A DNA stretch of 18,444 nt, taken from Beroe ovata (Eukaryota; Ctenophora; Nuda; Beroida; Beroidae). A model generated the notes under the pieces. The model saw only the letters and a program-made list of their open reading frames with translations, searched no databases and was not told where the DNA came from. The stretch covers positions 25,766-44,209 of the forward strand of contig CAMPET010000383.1 of NCBI GenBank assembly GCA_946803715.1. Reading direction: 5' to 3'. Shown piece by piece: positions 14,501 through 18,444 of this stretch; the stretch's first letter is position 1, and every line of letters starts with the position of its first letter. The translations under genes were made by a program, and so were the position numbers.

Positions 14501-17500
14501 TTGGATTCGGGGGTGTATACTTGTAGTGTGGCAACCAAATGGTACAAGACGGATGGAACAGTAATGGGAAATACTGCCAACTCGTCTTTGAGCCTTGATT
14601 ATGGTTGGTTTCATCCTAATTAATTGACTTTTCATTTGATGTGATATTTTGCTTGATATTAATTAAGCATGCTTTGCTATGTCGGCCAACCAAATGAATC
14701 CGTCTTCGGGCGTTTGAAATTCCAAGTAGTAGGGACCAGCTGGGTCTCAGTAGGTGGGGGGTCAACATACTTTCATTCGACTCCATATCTAACCCCTGGT
14801 TCCCCTGCACAGTGAAGCAGAGCACAACAGTCCTGACATTCAACACGAACCCGGCCCAAGTTGGAGACACCTCTGTTACCGTGACATGTACCGTTGAGGG
14901 CTCCCCTGAGCCACCCGATCCCATCATCACCCACACGACCACAGCGGACGGGAATGTTCTGACAATCCCAGCGACATGTACCGGGACTGTGGTGAAGAGG
15001 TGTAGCGCGGGATTCAGCCCTCTGCAGGGCGTGGGATTGTACGATAACGGGGAGTATAGGTGTGAGGGTTACAATGTTGTTGATGGAGTCCGGTATAACT
15101 CGTCTGACACTCAGACCCTAGTTGTGGGTATGTGCCATGTATACATTGTACAAATTGTACAATGTACATTGTACAAATTGTACAATGTATAATGTATGAA
15201 TTTTTCTCATTTTTCGGTTGATTTTCATGCCCTGAAACCATATTGTCAAGTGTTGAGATGAGCTGAACCTTGACACACCCCCTCTCTCGCCACAGAAAGT
15301 GACGCAACAGCAACATTGACGCTGAACCCCCCAACCGCCGAACCTGACTTGAACAGCAACATAACCATGACTTGCTCAATTGCGAGCAACCCTCCGCCCA
15401 CCAGACTGGTAATGAGCAGGGATCAAGGATCAGTTGTATACAAGGATTACACCTCGGCTGTAGCTGTAGATCCGGATATTGTTGTGGTAGATGTTTACTC
15501 GATATCCTACACGTTAACTCTCAATTTTGTCCAACTATCTGATTCCTCGCGATATGAGTGTGCAGGAGAAAACATGAGGAATAGTAGTGTTAGGAGTGAC
15601 AGTGTTGTCAGGAATGTGACTGTCATTTCTCCTGTCACTGTTGACATGGATGTTGACAACCGGTTTCCTGTGAAGGGTGACAATGTCACGGTGACTTGCG
15701 CTGCACATGGAGGTAAAGTATACATTTTCATGTCATATGAGGGGTCAGTAGGGGTTCCACAGTGGGACAGTAGGGAGTCACCAGGGGATCAGAAGGGGGT
15801 CATTGATATACTTTCATAGGACCCATTCCATATGTTGTGATTCAGACGAATTATCTGCTGAAATAACCCAAAATTTTATCAAGAGTTGGTCAATCAACTC
15901 TCATTATTCATCAATCTCAGGAAGAAAGCCTCATTTCGTGGAACTGAAGCGAGATGGTGAAGTACTGGAAACAAATTCTGATGCCGGATTTTGTGTTGAA
16001 CCAGATGAGTTTACACTTCAGTGCACCCAGACGTTATCAAATATTGGTAAGACAAATTTCTCTAAGTAAAGACGTGGATCTTTTTAATTGTGCCGGTTAG
16101 TTTTCAACTTCATCGTACATGGTTGAAAATAGAACATAAATATAGAAGAATGGAACAATGGAACATAAGTATAGAAAAAATGGAAATATACTCAAAAGTT
16201 ACCCCGATCAATCCCAAATTCCGATAGGCTATGAGGTTTCTGGCGACTACAGCTGTCTTGCCAAGAACAGAGTGAAAAACAGTACAGAACATGAGGATCA
16301 GATGCATGAGGTTGTGGCAGTCTCACAACCCGTTACAGTCTCTTCTTCCCAAGCAGGGTAGGAAATATCTTTTTCGTGGAATGTTTCACATCGCGAACAA
16401 ATTCCACTTTTCATGTGATAGGCTTTCTCGATTTTCATTGGTAGCCACTATAGGTTCCATCGGTCACGTGATACAAACTTTTGTCTTTTCGCCAACCTCA
16501 CAATTCAAGTAGAATTCGTCACCATGGGAACAGTCTTTGCTGTTTGCAGTGACACGCTGCTGGCAGTGACATGAATATTTGCAGTTCAGTCCAAGAGACG
16601 GCATTTGGGACCTCTCTCAATCTCACGTGTACTGTTGTAGGTGGGCTTGCCCCACATAAGGTGGTGCTGAAGAAACCGAAGAATGGGGTAGAACTGATTT
16701 GGACAAGACTTGACGGGTGAGACCTGCTCTAAATTTGTAATCTTGCTCCTGAAATCTCGGGATGCATCTTGATCTATGAAACGGGCACACACTTACTTGC
16801 CCTTTCTTCTGGAAGAAATTCAGAGATCAATTGGTGATTTTCTGGCATAAATTAGGAAAGAACAAATGAATCTTGTAACTCCCCAGAGACACAGATACGT
16901 TGACTTGTTCTGGGGAGAATGTAGTAACTTGTTCATACCAGACAGATGCCAACTCGTACAGAGACAGTGGTATGAGAGATATCTTCTTATTTTGTTTGTT
17001 AGAAGTTCGAACAAGCGAGCTTCCCTTCTCCTTGCTTGAAATAACGATAAATGAAACAATGCTACTTCAAATGCTACTCCCAATAGAATAGACTCCCATT
17101 GTCTGACGAATTGGAACTAATCCAATCACCTGACAGGTCAATTCCAGTGGTTGGGATACAATTACCTACCCACCAATCTGACCAATGAGCTCACGAGCAT
17201 GGTCACCACTGACGTCACTATTGTTGGGAATGTGACTGTCAGCCTCACCGCGAGCTCACGCGAGGTGCAGTTCGGAGCCGCGTTCACGCTGGGTTGTGTT
17301 GCTTCCGGGGGTCAAATTCCGTTTTTTCTGGAGCTGACATGGACCTCCGTGGATGGGTCAGGCTCAAAACAACTCGTTCTTTACGACAAAAGAAGTAATG
17401 TCACGTCCAGTGACGTAGTGGTTGATGACAACTTACAGACGTTGTCGTTTCTCTACGATAAAGTAACGTCAGCGGGTTACAGCGATATCGGGAGTTATAC

Positions 17501-18314
17501 TTGTGTCTCGAAGAATATTGCGGTTCAAGAGAGGGAAGTTGTCGTTGGAGAATCAGTTGATATCATTGTAGGTGAGTATCTTGTTGATGACGTCCTCGAG
17601 TTTTTCAGCTTCATAATCATATTTTCCCCTACAAAATTTCATTCAAATTTTTGGCTCGGCCCGATGGAAACGTTTGATGTTAACTTATTACCTCAAGACA
17701 TATTTCAAATTCTCATGCGACTCCTCATTATTCCAGTGCGTTCCGTGGAAACTACAATCATAGCTCCCCCTGCTATACGGCAAGGGGCCGTCCTGACCAT
17801 ATCCTGTATCGGCGAGGGTTACAGACCTCCCTCTCTGATGTCACTCTCCAAGGATAGCACAGATTTGATCGTGTGGCATGACCCGGCAAAGAATTGTACT
17901 AGTGATACGTTCTACAAGTTCACCTGCACATTCAATGTGTCGAATTCGTCAGGTATGGCATATGTTCCACTTTCGCCAGACGCCAGTTCTTGATATGCCT
18001 TGGTTTTGCGTTAGCATCACATTGCTATGGATAGCAAAAACCTACTTATTATGAGCTTTTCGTTAAGGTTTTACTTTGATCCAAGTTAAATGGGATACTC
18101 TGTTGAGTAGGTTTTTTAAAATGGTTCTGGATTAACTTAACTCTTTATATAGGCCCTTCTCAAACATGTATGCGCGTGCTACAGGCTACGCAGAGATAGG
18201 TAACTACACATGTACCAGTAAGAATACGGTAGCTGGGAATGTGGAGGTGACTGACCAGTCCAATAGTGTGGTGGAGATATCGGAACCTGTCACCACGAGT
18301 ATCTATCCTGATGG
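11501..18314 (+). CDS. Multi-immunoglobulin-domain secreted or cell-surface protein, 3'-partial, 16 coding exons in view
   Basis: Exons: 11501-11535, 11630-11685, 12314-12634, 12838-13224, 13311-13625, 13822-14124, 14277-14603, 14813-15127, 15296-15712, 15921-16046, 16228-16357, 16585-16716, 16887-16969, 17137-17571, 17737-17952, 18185-18314. Total 3,728 nt (1,242 codons + 2). All junctions are GT-AG with matching phases, mostly phase 1 as usual for extracellular Ig genes. The ATG has AAA before it and an in-frame TAA at 11486. A signal peptide (residues 1-30) is followed by eleven Ig-like domains with about 20 N-glycosylation sequons. The last exon ends in phase 2, so the gene continues off the right edge. 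No kinase, phosphatase, FN3 or membrane segment is seen. Adhesion or recognition is the likely role by family analogy, but the specific function is unknown. Confidence 0.88.
11630..11685 (+). CDS. Ig gene exon 2: signal peptide core
   Basis: Acceptor ccaatttctcag, donor GCTG|GTAGGT. It encodes FQFGYLVLLFILPGYTSA, a hydrophobic core ending in a small-residue cleavage site (TSA). The following phase-1 intron after the signal peptide is typical of Ig superfamily genes. Confidence 0.82.
11987..12024. repeat. 19-bp tandem repeat
   Basis: GTACATGTACACTAGTTTC at 11987-12005 is followed directly by a copy at 12006-12024 with one mismatch. Each unit contains the palindrome GTACATGTAC. Confidence 0.9.
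12222..12273. repeat. Perfect 14-bp inverted repeat upstream of exon 3
   Basis: ATTTCATCTGTCCA at 12222-12235 pairs fully with TGGACAGATGAAAT at 12260-12273, leaving a 24-nt loop that contains a decoy acceptor (ccttgcag). The real exon 3 acceptor follows 40 bp later. Confidence 0.92.
12314..12634 (+). CDS. Ig gene exon 3: Ig-like domain 1
   Basis: One whole domain (residues 31-137). B-strand Cys in TLSCVAS, C-strand Trp in YTWYKL, F-strand Cys in MFQCSAA. The usual DxGxY before the second Cys is replaced by DPSEMRMFQC. The acceptor is a NAGNAG (cagcag, 12311-12316): starting at 12317 would drop one Ala in frame. Donor TCAG|GTGAGA. Confidence 0.9.
12838..13224 (+). CDS. Ig gene exon 4: Ig-like domain 2
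   Basis: Residues 138-266, the longest single-exon domain. Cys in ALKCNG, Trp in VYWYKD, and the classic PSNAGTYYCKAES F strand. Sequons NIS, NYT and NDS. Acceptor catttcag, donor AATG|GTGAGT. Confidence 0.92.
13311..13625 (+). CDS. Ig gene exon 5: Ig-like domain 3 with doubled cysteines
   Basis: Residues 267-371. B strand LLMCGAVC, C strand YEWTRNG, F strand SYTCGVKNC. Both core strands carry an extra Cys three or four residues after the canonical one, so a second parallel disulfide is plausible. Acceptor atcctgcag, donor CAAG|GTAAGA. Confidence 0.9.
13822..14124 (+). CDS. Ig gene exon 6: Ig-like domain 4, no C-strand Trp
   Basis: Residues 372-472. Cys in FEINCAGND and SGVYQCVVTN. The C strand reads FVPEVYKNG with no Trp. 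Sequons NNT, NTS and NDS. Acceptor acatttcag, donor GCAA|GTAAGT. Confidence 0.88.
14277..14603 (+). CDS. Ig gene exon 7: Ig-like domain 5, no C-strand Trp, extra Cys pair
   Basis: Residues 473-581. Cys in RFTCQVSGYP and DLDSGVYTCSVA. The C strand reads ESVTITKD. An added pair is GIDC...TASC, ten residues apart. The donor G|GTTGGT is weaker than the others. Acceptor gatacag. Confidence 0.9.
14813..15127 (+). CDS. Ig gene exon 8: Ig-like domain 6, no C-strand Trp, extra Cys pair
   Basis: Residues 582-686. Cys in VTVTCTVEGSPEPP and DNGEYRCEGYN. The C strand has no Trp (PIITHTTTADG). An added pair is ATC...KRC, seven residues apart. Acceptor ccctgcacag, donor GTGG|GTATGT. Confidence 0.9.
15143..15188. 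repeat. Two tandem 23-bp palindromes in intron 8
   Basis: Each unit is ACATTGTACAA, A, TTGTACAATGT, perfect 11-bp arms around one base. Units lie at 15143-15165 and 15166-15188, identical and head to tail, and the second is followed by a partial ATAATGTAT tail. The block lies 15 bp after the 5' splice site. Confidence 0.95.
15296..15712 (+). CDS. Ig gene exon 9: Ig-like domain 7 and the start of domain 8
   Basis: Domain 7 has TMTCSIASNPPPTRLVMSRD with Met/Ser in place of Trp, then SDSSRYECAGEN. The exon continues through NVTVISPVTVDMD into the A/B strands of domain 8 (NVTVTCAAHGG), then a phase-1 donor G|GTAAAG. Four sequons. Acceptor ctcgccacag. Confidence 0.9.
15921..16046 (+). CDS. Ig gene exon 10: middle of Ig-like domain 8
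   Basis: It encodes KPHFVELKRDG (C strand, no Trp) and the added Cys pair FC...LQC nine residues apart. It ends SNIG at a phase-1 donor GTAAGA. Acceptor caatctcag. Confidence 0.82.
16228..16357 (+). CDS. Ig gene exon 11: F/G strands of Ig-like domain 8 and linker
   Basis: Acceptor ttccgatag. It encodes YEVSGDYSCLAKN, sequon NST, then linker EVVAVSQPVTVSSSQAG. It ends in phase 2 (GG|GTAGGA). The architecture matches exon 16 closely. Confidence 0.8.
16585..16716 (+). CDS. Ig gene exon 12: first half of Ig-like domain 9
   Basis: Acceptor atttgcag. It encodes FGTSLNLTCTVVGG (B strand) and PHKVVLKKPKNG (C strand without Trp). It ends in phase 2 (GACGG|GTGAGA). It completes the split Gly codon of exon 11. 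Confidence 0.82.
16887..16969 (+). CDS. Ig gene exon 13: small exon with the extra Cys pair of domain 9
   Basis: Only 83 bp: DTDTLTCSGENVVTC and then DANSYRDSG, with a phase-1 donor G|GTATGA inside the DSG motif. Acceptor actccccag. Frame continuity with both neighbours supports it. Confidence 0.75.
17137..17571 (+). CDS. Ig gene exon 14: end of domain 9 (F-strand Cys replaced by Trp) and whole domain 10
   Basis: It opens with QFQWLGYN where DSGxYxC would be expected, so the domain 9 F-strand Cys is Trp. After linker TSMVTTDVTIV comes domain 10: FTLGCVASGG, LELTWTSVDG (Trp present), YSDIGSYTCVSKN. Sequons NLT, NVT and NVT. Acceptor cacctgacag, donor GTAG|GTGAGT. Confidence 0.88.
17737..17952 (+). 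CDS. Ig gene exon 15: first part of Ig-like domain 11
   Basis: VLTISCIGEGYRPP (B strand), SLMSLSKDS (C strand, no Trp), added pair KNC...FTC nine residues apart, then VSNSSG at a phase-1 donor GTATGG. Acceptor attattccag. Sequons NCT, NVS and NSS. Confidence 0.9.
18185..18314 (+). CDS. Ig gene exon 16: F/G strands of domain 11 and linker; gene continues
   Basis: Acceptor tgctacag. YAEIGNYTCTSKN, then linker SEPVTTSIYPDG, phase-2 donor GG|GTACGT. Same length (130 bp), phases and motif order as exon 11. The next exon must begin with one base completing Gly and lies outside the window. Confidence 0.88.
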
Positions 18315-18390
18315 GTACGTGTAAATGTTCCTTGATTTTCTGTTTTTGCTTTCAGTTTCATACGCATGAATCGTGGAAAACAATCCCCAT

Positions 18391-18444
18391 ACACACACAC
18401 GCACACACGTCACACACACACGCACACACACACACGCACAGACA
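18391..18444. repeat. (CA)n microsatellite with CG interruptions
   Basis: CA repeat within the intron after exon 16, with GCAC and GTCA variants. It runs off the right edge. Confidence 0.97.

Noticed and set aside
13369-15379. Long minus-strand frames over the Ig exons (up to 121 aa)
   Set aside because: They are shadows of the plus-strand exons, with no domain similarity, while the plus strand has Ig motifs and matched splice sites.

Overview
The window is eukaryotic, almost certainly from an invertebrate animal. Coding sequence is broken into short exons by GT-AG introns of about 57-1,130 bp. Long (TG)n/(CA)n microsatellites and AT-rich non-coding DNA fill the rest, and there are no bacterial-style operons. 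The species cannot be named from the sequence. Multi-Ig proteins and CHST15-type sulfotransferases are common in sponges, cnidarians, molluscs and invertebrate deuterostomes.

Two plus-strand genes can be rebuilt by hand by joining phase-compatible exons. Gene 1 (4474-9475) has 13 coding exons totalling 1,542 nt (513 aa plus stop). It encodes a short type II membrane protein of the carbohydrate sulfotransferase 15 (GalNAc4S-6ST) family: an N-terminal anchor, a Pro/Gln-rich stem, then a PAPS-dependent catalytic domain with recognisable 5'-PSB and 3'-PB motifs. Gene 2 (11501 to beyond the right edge) has 16 coding exons in view, 1,242 codons plus 2 nt. It encodes a secreted or surface protein with a split signal peptide and eleven tandem immunoglobulin-like domains. 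The 3' end lies outside the window, so it is unknown whether a transmembrane or cytoplasmic part follows.

Layout: 1-4473 is non-coding as far as can be seen (microsatellites, a TGACACCACTT minisatellite, a 13-bp perfect hairpin, one doubtful small ORF). 4474-9475 is the sulfotransferase, with repeat-rich introns. 9476-11500 is AT-rich intergenic DNA without ORFs. 11501-18314 is the Ig gene. 18391-18444 is another CA microsatellite.

The most unusual content is the Ig array. Several domains lack the C-strand Trp of the Ig fold and carry a Val/Leu-x-Leu/Ile-x-Lys/Arg motif there instead. Five of them have an added cysteine pair before the F strand. Ig3 has doubled cysteines on both core strands, and Ig9 has Trp in place of its F-strand Cys. 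Introns fall at matching positions within domains, which suggests tandem exon-block duplication. A second theme is a TGACACC-pyrimidine repeat that sits at the 3' ends of introns in both genes and resembles a branch-site plus polypyrimidine tract. Nothing in the sequence shows that the two genes work together; both products would act in the secretory or extracellular space.
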